Part shown: positions 33,871 to 42,110 of the stretch, piece by piece
Position numbering within the stretch: position 1 is the first letter of the stretch
How the letters are laid out: each line of letters begins with the position of its first letter
Source: Candidatus Brocadiaceae bacterium
GTDB lineage: Bacteria; Planctomycetota; Brocadiia; SM23-32
Direction of reading: 5' to 3'
NCBI GenBank assembly: GCA_012728835.1
Contig: JAAYEJ010000067.1
Coordinates: 48,519 to 112,518 of the forward strand
Length of the DNA: 64,000 bases
Position numbers and translations under genes: made by a program
The notes under the pieces: model-generated
Database searches by the model: none
Told to the model about the DNA's origin: nothing
Seen by the model: the letters and a program-made list of their open reading frames with translations, nothing else

Positions 33871-35961
33871 ATGAGGAGAGCCCTCCTCCGTTCGTGCCCT
33901 GTGCTGATGGTCTGCCTTGTCGCGTTCGCGTCTCCGCGCGTGCTGGCGCAGGACCAGGAGGCACCGGTCGGCCCGTTCGCCATCGGCGAGCTTCAGGTCG
34001 AGACCTACCAGGTCGGCTGCATCGACGTGAAGAGCTGCGTCGAGATCCTGGCCATGCTGGGCTACAACACCAAGGCCCCCTCGGGCCAGGTCGAGCTGGC
34101 CCAGCTCCCGGCCGTCTTTTCCCTGCCGTTGGCCGCTCCGAAGGAGCTGGTCGGACTGAGCAGCATTGACGAGAAGCGGACCCCCGACAAGGTCTCGCTG
34201 GTCGAGGAGACCCTCAGCGCGCCGCAGAACCGTCTCATGATCCTCTATCACGCCAGCCAGTCCGAGGCCGTCGGTCGGCTCAAGGACCTTCTGCAGAGGA
34301 CCGTGGACGTCGCGGACCGCCAGGTGCTCATCGAGGGCATGGTGATCGAGCTGACCGAGGACAACCTGCGCGACCTCGGCACACAGTGGCAGAAGCTGCT
34401 GGGAGACGACTGGCTGATCTCCTTCAAGCCCGACGGTGACAAGATGCCGTTCGTGGCCACCTACAACCCGGAGGCGAGCGCGACGGCCGCCCTGACCGAC
34501 CGCCTGCGCGCCACCATCCGGGCGGTCGTCCAGGAGGGCCGGGCCGAGATCCTCTCCAGCCCCTCCGTGCTGGTGCTCAACAACCGCAACGCCCGCATCA
34601 AGGTCGTGCGCGACACCCCGATCGTGTCGACCAAGATCACCCGCGACGTCCAGAACGTGGACGTGCGCTTCGAGCCCGTGGGCATCGTGCTGAACATCAA
34701 GCCCCGCGTCAGCCAGGACGACTCCGCGGTCACGATGCAGATCATCGCCGAGGTGAGCGAGGTCCCGGAAGGCAAGGCCATCGTGGTCGAGGGCACCGAG
34801 ATCGCCCCCGTCATCGACCGGCGCATCGTCGAGACCGTGGCGCGGGTGCACGATAACACCCCGTTCATCATCGGCGGGCTCATCCGCAACCAGACGGCCC
34901 GCGCCGAGGACCGCGTCCCCGTCCTGGGCCGCGTCCCTTTCGTGGGCGCGCTGTTCCGACGCAGGGTCACCACGACGGGTCGCAAGGAAGTCATCATCGT
35001 CCTGACGCCGCGCGTGGTCACCACCGGCGGAAGCCATCGGGCCGTCATGCCGAAGGACTCCAGCCAGTTCGACTTCCTGGGCAACCGCCTGTTCCGCAAC
35101 ACGTACCGCATCAAGCCCGAGGACCTGTTCGACCTGAGCTTCCTCGAACAGAACGAGGCGATCCTGACCGCCTTCGAGAATGCCCAGCGCCTGGTGCGCC
35201 GCCACCCCGACTACGCGGGGCGTTCGCCATTCCGCGAGATGGCCGCGCGCGTGATCCCCGGCGAGGACGCCGTCGTCATCCGCATGCTGTATGAGATACT
35301 GAGCAGCGACCGGCTGGCCTTCCACAGGGACATCCCCACCGACAAGCTGATCGTCTTCCTGCGCGACCAGGAGCACACGGCCGGATTCCGCATCGGCTGG
35401 CTGGAACGGGAGGGTCGCGGCATCCTGGAACGGGCCAGTCCGGACGGAACGGTGGCCGGCTTCTTCAGCCGGCCGTACCCGAAGGACGTCCTGTTCCTGC
35501 GCTTCCAGGCCGCATCGGGCGACATCCGGACAGCGATGCAGCACCCGGTCGCCGACCTCGAATGGCTGCCGGTGCAGACCTCGGATCCGTCGGAGGCGGA
35601 GGCGATGATCGAGCGGCGCCTGCTCGAACTCAACGGCATCACGGACGACTACGGACCGGCCGGGTATGCGCTCGTCCTGAACACCCCGCGCGACCTGATC
35701 CGCCTCAAGACGGCGATCGCCGTGCGGGAGGCCTCCGAGGTGAACAACTTCGAGGACCTGCTGGTCCTGCGCAACTTCCGCGTGGGACGGCGCTTCGGGC
35801 TTCCGGAGTTCGACGTCGCCCACAGCCGCGTGTTCCTGATCGATCCGCCGGTCGCCGACTACTTCTTCAAGAGCGACTACTACTACTCCGCCCTGCAGAC
35901 GCGGCTGGAGCTGGCGTGCCGACTGCTGGGGGAGGCTCTGGAACGCGAGGGCCTGCGATGA
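33871..35961 (+). CDS. Secretin (GspD/PilQ family) with long C-terminal extension
   Basis: A 696-residue outer-membrane secretin. The signal peptide spans residues 1-26 (ending SPRVLA). A short N-domain region is followed by the secretin core at about 150-385, with RQVLIEGMVIEL, EILSSPSVLVLNNRNARI, GIVLNIKPRVSQDD and the C-terminal signature DRVPVLGRVPFVGALFRRR. Beyond it are about 310 further residues rich in charged helices and a tyrosine cluster (YFFKSDYYYSALQ) near the end, unlike normal secretins that stop after the S-domain. It may form the outer gate for the pilus or secretion system represented by PilD and PilT. Its stop overlaps a BamE-like lipoprotein start (ATGA). Confidence 0.87.
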   Translation: MRRALLRSCPVLMVCLVAFASPRVLAQDQEAPVGPFAIGELQVETYQVGCIDVKSCVEILAMLGYNTKAPSGQVELAQLPAVFSLPLAAPKELVGLSSIDEKRTPDKVSLVEETLSAPQNRLMILYHASQSEAVGRLKDLLQRTVDVADRQVLIEGMVIELTEDNLRDLGTQWQKLLGDDWLISFKPDGDKMPFVATYNPEASATAALTDRLRATIRAVVQEGRAEILSSPSVLVLNNRNARIKVVRDTPIVSTKITRDVQNVDVRFEPVGIVLNIKPRVSQDDSAVTMQIIAEVSEVPEGKAIVVEGTEIAPVIDRRIVETVARVHDNTPFIIGGLIRNQTARAEDRVPVLGRVPFVGALFRRRVTTTGRKEVIIVLTPRVVTTGGSHRAVMPKDSSQFDFLGNRLFRNTYRIKPEDLFDLSFLEQNEAILTAFENAQRLVRRHPDYAGRSPFREMAARVIPGEDAVVIRMLYEILSSDRLAFHRDIPTDKLIVFLRDQEHTAGFRIGWLEREGRGILERASPDGTVAGFFSRPYPKDVLFLRFQAASGDIRTAMQHPVADLEWLPVQTSDPSEAEAMIERRLLELNGITDDYGPAGYALVLNTPRDLIRLKTAIAVREASEVNNFEDLLVLRNFRVGRRFGLPEFDVAHSRVFLIDPPVADYFFKSDYYYSALQTRLELACRLLGEALEREGLR

Positions 35962-36218
35962 GACCGCCCGTCGCACTGTCGGCACTGGCGGCCCTGGTGG
36001 CGGTGGCGTGGGGGTGCACGACGAGCCCGCCCCGGGGGCGCCCGGCGGGAATCGAGCCGGGGATGACGGCCCGGCAGGTCGAGGAGGCCCTGGGCACGCC
36101 CCTGAAGACCGAGCGCCCCGGCGTGGGGGCCGAAGTCTGGTACTACGAGGACGACGTCGTGGTGCTGGACCGGGGCCGCGTGACCTACCGCTTCCCCGTG
36201 CCCTCGCCGTCGCCATAG
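35958..36218 (+). CDS. Small BamE/SmpA-like lipoprotein
   Basis: An 86-residue exported lipoprotein: signal MRPPVALSALAALVAVAWGC with lipid Cys at residue 20. A BamE/SmpA-type core follows: GIEPGMTARQVEEALGTPLK, then VWYYEDDVVVLDRGRVTYRF. ATG 35958 overlaps the secretin stop by four bases, so the two are translationally coupled. It could be a pilotin or assembly factor for that secretin, which is inference from coupling. Confidence 0.75.
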   Translation: MRPPVALSALAALVAVAWGCTTSPPRGRPAGIEPGMTARQVEEALGTPLKTERPGVGAEVWYYEDDVVVLDRGRVTYRFPVPSPSP

Positions 36219-36258
36219 CCCGGCCATCTGATCCCTTGCTCGACGGACGACACACCGG

Positions 36259-37974
36259 ATGACCTCGGCCGACAATCAGGCACACGCGCTGCGCGCCCTG
36301 GGGCCGTTCATCCGACCGCACCGCCGCCGCCTTCTGATCGTGCTGGCCTGCCTGATCGTCCTCGCCTTCTGCAACCTGGCGATGCCGAAGGTCCTCGGCT
36401 TCGTCATCAAGAACGTCTTCCTGGAAACGGGCAAGACGGCCGACGAACGGATGGCGCTGCTGACCCGTGTGCTCCTGGCCATCCTGCTCATCTACGGCGT
36501 GCGCAACGTGCTGTTCTACCTGCACAAGATCCGCATGACCGAGATCGGCGAGCGCATCGCGTTCGAGCTGCGCCAGCGGCTGCTCCAGCACCTGCACACG
36601 CTGTCGGTGGACTTCTACCAGCAGAACAAGCCGGGCAAGATCAGCGCCCGGGTCCTGCAGGACGTGCAGGCCGTCAAGCAGTTCGTGCAGGACGAGATGG
36701 CCAACACGCTCATCAACGTCCTGATGGTCGTGGTGGCCATCGGCATCATGATCTACATGCACGCCCTGCTGGCCCTCGTCACGGTGATCCTGCTGCCGGG
36801 CCACGTGCTGGTCTACTACGTGTTCCGCAAGCCCATCTCGGCCTACGCCCGGCAGGCGAAGGAGCGGATCGCCGACGTCAGCGGCAACCTGATCGAACAG
36901 TTCGACGGCGCGGCCACCGTGACGGCCTCGGCGACCCAGCTTCTGGAGCAGGAGAAGTTCAAGGAATCCATGCGCAAGGGCATGGCCGCCCAACTGAAGC
37001 AGAACCAGTACTACGTCCTGCAGAAGATCGCCGCCGACCTCCTGGTGGGGCTCGGGCTGATCATTCTGTTCGGATACGGCGGCTACTCGGTGCTCCACAA
37101 GGGCATGGGGGCGGGCGACTTCGTGGCCTTCTACGCCTACGTGGGTCTGCTCTACCCGCGCGTCGTCGAACTCGTCTCCCAGGCCGGCAAGTTCTCGCGC
37201 ACGGGCGCCTCGGTCGAGCGCGTGCTGGAGATACTGGCCATCCAGCCGGGCGTGCGCGAGGCCGCCCGCGCCGTGCCCTACGAGATCCGCCAGGGACGGA
37301 TCGAGTTCCGCAACGTCTCCTTCGACTACGGAAACGGCCCCGTGCTGGACCGCGTGTCGTTCGTCATCGAGCCGGGCGACCACGTGCTGGTCACCGGCCC
37401 CAGCGGCAGCGGAAAGAGCACCTGCGTGAACCTGATCCCGCGCTTCTTCGACCCCCGGCACGGCACCGTCCTTGTGGACGGCGTGGACGTGCGCGACTTC
37501 ACGCTCACCTCGCTGCGTCGCCAGATCGGGTTCGTCTTCCAGGACTGCTTCCTGTTCAACGACACCATCATGGCGAAAATCCGCTACGCCTGGCCGCAGG
37601 CGAGCGAGGAGGACGTGATCGAGGCGGCCCGCCAGGCCTACGCCGACGAGTTCATCGAGCGCCTGCCCAACGCATACATGACCATGATCGGAGAGGGCGG
37701 GGTGCAGCTCTCCCAGGGCGAGAAACGCCGCCTCATGATCGCCCGGGTCATCCTGAAAGACCCCAGGGTGCTCATCCTCGACGAGCCCCTCGTCTCCCTG
37801 GACCCTCAGGCCCGCAAGAGGGCCATCGAGGGCCTCAGCAGCCTGATCGGCAGCCGCACCGTCCTCAACATCACGCACTTCCCGGCCGAACTGCCGTTCG
37901 CCAGCAAGCAGATGCACGTCTCCGACGGGCGCGTCACCATGCGCGATGCCTCCGGGCGTATCTTGAGGCCGTAG
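36259..37974 (+). CDS. ABC transporter, fused permease and ATPase
   Basis: A 571-residue type I exporter half-transporter. Six membrane helices fill residues 20-320. The nucleotide-binding domain has Walker A GPSGSGKST, Q-loop FVFQDCFLFND, signature LSQGEKRR, Walker B VLILDEPLVSLD and switch His in NITHF. LSQGE replaces the canonical LSGGQ. Such proteins are MsbA/multidrug exporter relatives; the substrate is unknown. It starts 40 bp after the BamE-like gene and may be in the secretin transcript. Confidence 0.9.
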   Translation: MTSADNQAHALRALGPFIRPHRRRLLIVLACLIVLAFCNLAMPKVLGFVIKNVFLETGKTADERMALLTRVLLAILLIYGVRNVLFYLHKIRMTEIGERIAFELRQRLLQHLHTLSVDFYQQNKPGKISARVLQDVQAVKQFVQDEMANTLINVLMVVVAIGIMIYMHALLALVTVILLPGHVLVYYVFRKPISAYARQAKERIADVSGNLIEQFDGAATVTASATQLLEQEKFKESMRKGMAAQLKQNQYYVLQKIAADLLVGLGLIILFGYGGYSVLHKGMGAGDFVAFYAYVGLLYPRVVELVSQAGKFSRTGASVERVLEILAIQPGVREAARAVPYEIRQGRIEFRNVSFDYGNGPVLDRVSFVIEPGDHVLVTGPSGSGKSTCVNLIPRFFDPRHGTVLVDGVDVRDFTLTSLRRQIGFVFQDCFLFNDTIMAKIRYAWPQASEEDVIEAARQAYADEFIERLPNAYMTMIGEGGVQLSQGEKRRLMIARVILKDPRVLILDEPLVSLDPQARKRAIEGLSSLIGSRTVLNITHFPAELPFASKQMHVSDGRVTMRDASGRILRP

Positions 37975-37994
37975 CCGCCCGGCCTGCGCGGGTG

Positions 37995-38023
37995 TTGCAT
38001 CGGTACGGGGGCCGCATTACCAT
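37995..38023 (+). promoter_or_regulatory. Promoter of the lipoprotein gene at 38071
   Basis: TTGCAT - 17 bp - TACCAT, 48 bp before the start codon. Confidence 0.6.
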
Positions 38024-38070
38024 TGGAGCGGCGGAATCCGGCCGGACAACTGGGAAAGAGGAAGACGCGC

Positions 38071-38967
38071 ATGAGACACGCAACGACGATGGTCGGCATG
38101 CTGGCGGCAACCGCTCTGGCGGCCGGGTGTCTGGGCGTCCCGGCCCCGACGGCCGCCGATCTGGAGGCCCTTGAACAGGCCCGGGCGGACGTCCAGGGGG
38201 TCCTCGCGTCGTTTGCCCAGGCACTCAAGGACCGCGATCCCGAGGCGTTCCAGGCCCTGCTGGCGCCGCACGTGCGCCCCGAGGAGGCGGCCCAGCTCAA
38301 GCGGAAGTTCGCCCTGGCCTGTCTCATGGCGTTCTACGAGGACTACAGCCCCGAACTCGCCGAGCCGGTCAGGAGCCTGGCCTGGGAGGAGTGGAACCGG
38401 GCCGTCCTGACGGTGAATATCCCGTATGCGGATCGCTATCGGATCACAACTGTGGACACGTTCCGCCTGGAATACGCGGACGGGCGATGGTACCTGGTGG
38501 GACTCGAACTCAAGCCGGTGGCCGCCGACGAACCCCTCAACCCGCCGGATGAGGTCAAGGTGCTCCTCCGCGACAGGGCCGGCGAACTCCTGGAGATGCT
38601 GAGCACGGGCCGCTACATGGAGGTCTACTACGCCATCCCGTCGACCTCCCGGGTCCGTTACATCGAGCTCACCTGGTGGCAGCGCGTCCGCGGCGCGATC
38701 CCGCAGGCGGTCGATATCCTGAACGAACTCAGGCGCGTGACCCAGGACTTCAACGTGTTAACCTGGCCGCGCGCCGACGAGGCGGTCTTCGTCGGCCTGG
38801 TCGGAGGCGCCATCGGCGTTCACTACGATGTCCCGTACGTCTGGCCGAACGGAGGCATCACGACGCCGGACCTGCTGCGGGTCCAGTTCATCTTCCTGCC
38901 CAGCGGCGAGGGCTGGACGTTCTACCAGCTTCGCCTGATCGCCGCGGGCATCCCCTGGAGCCGGTAG
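38071..38967 (+). CDS. Lipoprotein of unknown function
   Basis: A 298-residue exported protein with type II signal peptide (lipobox LAAGC, Cys 20). The mature part starts with an alpha-helical region followed by a SnoaL/NTF2-like pattern (DVQGVLASFAQALKDRDPEA; later TTVDTFRLEYADGRWYLVGL), suggesting a small ligand-binding or protein-interaction fold, which I cannot assign firmly. RBS GGGAAAGAGGAAG precedes ATG 38071. The RluA gene follows after 33 bp. Confidence 0.72.
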   Translation: MRHATTMVGMLAATALAAGCLGVPAPTAADLEALEQARADVQGVLASFAQALKDRDPEAFQALLAPHVRPEEAAQLKRKFALACLMAFYEDYSPELAEPVRSLAWEEWNRAVLTVNIPYADRYRITTVDTFRLEYADGRWYLVGLELKPVAADEPLNPPDEVKVLLRDRAGELLEMLSTGRYMEVYYAIPSTSRVRYIELTWWQRVRGAIPQAVDILNELRRVTQDFNVLTWPRADEAVFVGLVGGAIGVHYDVPYVWPNGGITTPDLLRVQFIFLPSGEGWTFYQLRLIAAGIPWSR

Positions 38968-39000
38968 ACGGGCCGCGCACCGGGAGCGGGAGCCGGCCGT

Positions 39001-40011
39001 ATGACGCGCGACGCCGACAACGGCCGAGCCGGCCCGGCGGCGGCCCTTGAGGTCGCGCCCGAACAGGCGGGAACGCGCCTTCTGGAGTTCGTGAGCCTCC
39101 ATCTCGTCTGCGAGTCGAAGGCCCGCCTCCGGCGCCTGATCGCCGCCGGCGACATCCGCCTGAACGATGCGGCCGTCTCCACCATCCGGACCGTCTGGTC
39201 CGGCGACGTCATCTCCCTGCCCCCCGGGCTCCGGACCGGGCCCCCGCCGGCGGCCGAGCTGCCCATCCGCGCCCTCTACGAAGACGCCGATTACGCGTGC
39301 ATCGACAAACCGGCCGGCTGGCCCGTCGTGCCCGCCCGGGCCGGCCGCGACGCCGATTTCTCGCGCGCACTCCTGGCCTGGATGAACAGGGATGCGCCGC
39401 CGGCGGGGCCCTACGTGCGCCCGCACGTGGTCCACCGCCTCGACCGCGACACTTCGGGCGTCCTTCTGGTGGCGCGCAGTGCCCCGGCCGGTCGGGCGCT
39501 GGGCCGTCAGTTCGTGGCCCGCACTGTGTGCAAGACCTACCTGGCGATCGTGGACGGCGCGCCCTGCCGCGATCGGTGCACGGTGGACGCCGCCATCGCG
39601 CGGGAGCCCGGCGACCACCTGAGGATGACGGCCCGCGCAGGCGGCGGCCGCCCGGCCCTCACGGAGGTCCTCGTGCGCGAGCGGCTCGGCCCCTTCAGCC
39701 TGCTGGAGCTGCAGCCGCACAGCGGCCGTCAGCACCAGTTGCGGGTCCACCTCGCCGCGATGGGGCACCCCCTGGCCGTGGACCGCCTCTACGGGCGCCG
39801 CACGCAGTTGACCGGCCGGGACCTGAGCACGCACCAGGGGATCCGCGCCGCCCCTGATTCGGCCGTGCTCCTGGACCGCTGCCCTCTGCACGCACTCCGC
39901 ATCGCCTGCCGCCACCCGCGCACGGGGGCGCCCGTCGAGCACACCGCCCCGCTGCCCGAGGACATGCGGCGGCTCCTGGCGCTCCTGCGTGCGGCTCACC
40001 CGCCGGGGTAG
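39001..40011 (+). CDS. RluA-family pseudouridine synthase
   Basis: A 336-residue rRNA or tRNA pseudouridine synthase. The N-terminal S4-like RNA-binding domain has SKARLRRLIAAGDIRLND. The catalytic domain has DKPAGWPVVP, the catalytic Asp in HRLDRDTSGVLLVARS, the conserved KTYLAIVDG, and the C-terminal LELQPHSGRQHQLRVHLA. The target uridine cannot be told from sequence alone. GGGAGCGGGAG precedes ATG 39001. Confidence 0.92.
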   Translation: MTRDADNGRAGPAAALEVAPEQAGTRLLEFVSLHLVCESKARLRRLIAAGDIRLNDAAVSTIRTVWSGDVISLPPGLRTGPPPAAELPIRALYEDADYACIDKPAGWPVVPARAGRDADFSRALLAWMNRDAPPAGPYVRPHVVHRLDRDTSGVLLVARSAPAGRALGRQFVARTVCKTYLAIVDGAPCRDRCTVDAAIAREPGDHLRMTARAGGGRPALTEVLVRERLGPFSLLELQPHSGRQHQLRVHLAAMGHPLAVDRLYGRRTQLTGRDLSTHQGIRAAPDSAVLLDRCPLHALRIACRHPRTGAPVEHTAPLPEDMRRLLALLRAAHPPG

Positions 40012-40138
40012 CGGACGCCTCCGGGGGGGCCGCATGACCTCCGGCGGGCCGTGCCGGGCCGCGTGGGGAGCCCGCACGTGCGCACGCCCCGTCCGTGAGA
40101 CCGTGCGTGCGTGCGTGCCGGCCCGAGCCGACGAGCCG

Positions 40139-40168
40139 TTGCATCGGGGTGGGACCGGCGGTTACCCT
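40139..40168 (+). promoter_or_regulatory. Promoter of the FHA-kinase operon
   Basis: TTGCAT - 18 bp - TACCCT, about 50 bp before GTG 40218. This decides against the ATG at 40095 as start. Confidence 0.58.
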
Positions 40169-40217
40169 GAAGCGCGGCGGCGCCGGTCGCTGCCCGTCTT
40201 GCACGGAGAGGGCGGTC

Positions 40218-41165
40218 GTGATCACCAAGCAGCCCGTGCTCATCATGATCCAGGGCCCGGAGCCCGGCAGCATCTTCGCGCTTCCGGACAACCGCGTGAC
40301 CACGATCGGCCGGTCCCCCCGCAACATGCTGCCGGTGGCCAGCGACAGCGTCAGCCGGTTCCACTGCGAGATCGCGTGGGTCAACGGCCATTGGGAGCTG
40401 AACGACCTGAACAGCAAGAAGGGCACCGTCGTCAACGGGCTCGCCGTCGACGACAAGCACGTGCTCTGTCCGGGCGACCTGGTGCGCCTGAGCACCACGG
40501 TGTTCCGCTTCGACATGGTCGAGGACTCGACGCTGAGCGACAGCGACAGGAAGGCGATCGTCGATGCGGGGCGGGGCCTGGCGGGCGCGTCTCCTGACGA
40601 TGTGGCCCACTCGCTGGACGCCATCCGTGCACGCAGCCGCATGGGCGGACTGAATGTCCACCACGAGCCCCGGGTCGAAGGACCGTCCCGGCCGAGCCTG
40701 GTGTTCATTGCGGGCTCGGCGGCGGCCGTCTGCCTGCTGGCCGCCGGCGTGCTGCTGTGGGCGCACCGGCGGGCCGACGCCCGGGCGGCCGGGGCGCACG
40801 CCGAGGCCAGGGCGGAGGCGGCTCGATCGCGCGCCCTGTGGGAGGAGGCCGAGGCGAAGATGGCGCTGGCCGCCGGGTTCGAGGGCGACGGCAGCCACGC
40901 CGAGGCGCTGAGGCTCTACGACGAGATCGAGGCCCGGCAGCCGCCCGATGCCCTCCGCGACCTCGTGCGGGAACTCCGCGCCTACACCGTGCGCCTCGCA
41001 CACGCGCGGTTCGCGGAACTCGAACGCGCGGCGGAGCAGGAACTGAAGGCCGGGCATCCGCAGGCCGCCGTGGCCTACTACCGCGAGGCCGCCGCATCGG
41101 TCGGCGTGCCCGAACTGGTGGCCACGGCCCGGCGGAGGATCGCCGAACTCGAACCCGCGGGCTGA
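40218..41165 (+). CDS. FHA-domain membrane protein with repeat tail
   Basis: A 315-residue protein. Residues 1-100 are an FHA domain that binds phosphothreonine: TTIGRSPRN, SVSRFHCEI, and LNDLNSKKGTVVNG keep the Arg, Ser-Arg-x-His and Asn of the family. A linker leads to one transmembrane helix (about 163-184, LVFIAGSAAAVCLLAAGVLLW). The rest is an alanine-rich helical region with TPR-like features (LYDEIEARQPPDALRDLVRE; YYREAAASV). So the FHA domain would be cytoplasmic and the tail periplasmic. GTG 40218 follows GGAGAG. First gene of an operon with DUF4438 and a Ser/Thr kinase, its likely phosphorylation partner. Confidence 0.82.
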   Translation: MITKQPVLIMIQGPEPGSIFALPDNRVTTIGRSPRNMLPVASDSVSRFHCEIAWVNGHWELNDLNSKKGTVVNGLAVDDKHVLCPGDLVRLSTTVFRFDMVEDSTLSDSDRKAIVDAGRGLAGASPDDVAHSLDAIRARSRMGGLNVHHEPRVEGPSRPSLVFIAGSAAAVCLLAAGVLLWAHRRADARAAGAHAEARAEAARSRALWEEAEAKMALAAGFEGDGSHAEALRLYDEIEARQPPDALRDLVRELRAYTVRLAHARFAELERAAEQELKAGHPQAAVAYYREAAASVGVPELVATARRRIAELEPAG

Positions 41166-41192
41166 CGCGCCCGCAACCGAAAGGAGCCTGTG

Positions 41193-42110
41193 GTGGCGAA
41201 GGCCAAGGCGCAACCCGCAACGAACGAAGCGCAACTCGTGGAGATGTCCGTGGTCGGCGAGGTGGATCCGCCCACCTCCGGCGGCGACTGGCGCGTGGGC
41301 CCCGACGGCCGGCCGGCCCTGCTGCCAGGCGTTGGCGGCATCACGTACAACGTGAAGGTCGGCGACAGCGCCGTCGACTGGGCGGCCGACCACGTGGAGC
41401 CCGGCGTGTCCGTCAAGACGGACAAGCCCGCCCCGAACGCCGGCCTGAACCTGCTGAGCTGCGTGGGCAACACGGCCACCGTCGTCAGCGGCGACGCCAA
41501 GGGCGGCCAGGGCATCGTCACGGGCAAGCACGGGGGCATCGAGCACGTGCTCGTTGACTTCCCGGACGGCGTGCTGGAGAAGCTGGTCGTCGGCGACAGG
41601 ATCCAGGTGCGGGCCCGCGGGTTGGGCCTCAAGCTGGTCGAGATGCCGCACATCGCCGTGATGAACACGGACCCCGAGCTGCTTCGGCGGATGGCCCCGC
41701 GCCGCAAGGGCGACCGACTGGTCGTGCGCATTGCGCGCCGCATCCCCGCCGCCCTCATGGGCAGCGGCCTGGGGCGCAGCCACACCTTCGGCGGCGACTA
41801 CGACATCCAGTTGTTCGACGACGAACTGGTGAAGGAGTACGGCCTGGACAAGCTGCGGCTGGGCGACATCGTCGCCCTGGAGAACGCCGACCACGCCTTC
41901 GGCCGCATCTACCGGACCGGCGCCGTCAGCATCGGCGTCGTCGTGCACACCTGCTGCACGACGGCCGGCCACGGCCCCGGCGTCACCTCGCTGATGAGCA
42001 GCCGCGACGGGCGGATCGACACGGTGATCGACCCGAAGGCGAACCTGGCCGACTACTTCCGCATCGGGCGCCGGCGTCCCGGCGGCCGCCGCAAAACGGC
42101 CGGCAGATGA
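41193..42110 (+). CDS. DUF4438 domain protein
   Basis: A 305-residue cytoplasmic protein of the DUF4438 family. Recognisable parts are GDWRVGPDGRPALLPGVGGI, then GNTATVVSGDAKGGQGIVTG, the KHGGIEHVLVDFPD segment, and CCTTAGHGPGVTSLMSSRDG near the end. A structure of a Thermotoga member is known, but function is not. GTG 41193 has AAGGAG six bases before it. It sits between FHA and kinase genes, overlapping the kinase start (ATGA), so it may be a substrate or regulator in that phospho-relay. Confidence 0.8.
   Translation: MAKAKAQPATNEAQLVEMSVVGEVDPPTSGGDWRVGPDGRPALLPGVGGITYNVKVGDSAVDWAADHVEPGVSVKTDKPAPNAGLNLLSCVGNTATVVSGDAKGGQGIVTGKHGGIEHVLVDFPDGVLEKLVVGDRIQVRARGLGLKLVEMPHIAVMNTDPELLRRMAPRRKGDRLVVRIARRIPAALMGSGLGRSHTFGGDYDIQLFDDELVKEYGLDKLRLGDIVALENADHAFGRIYRTGAVSIGVVVHTCCTTAGHGPGVTSLMSSRDGRIDTVIDPKANLADYFRIGRRRPGGRRKTAGR

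Noticed and set aside
40102..40118. CGTG tandem repeat (four units) before the FHA gene
   Set aside because: Too short in a GC-rich genome to call a functional repeat.
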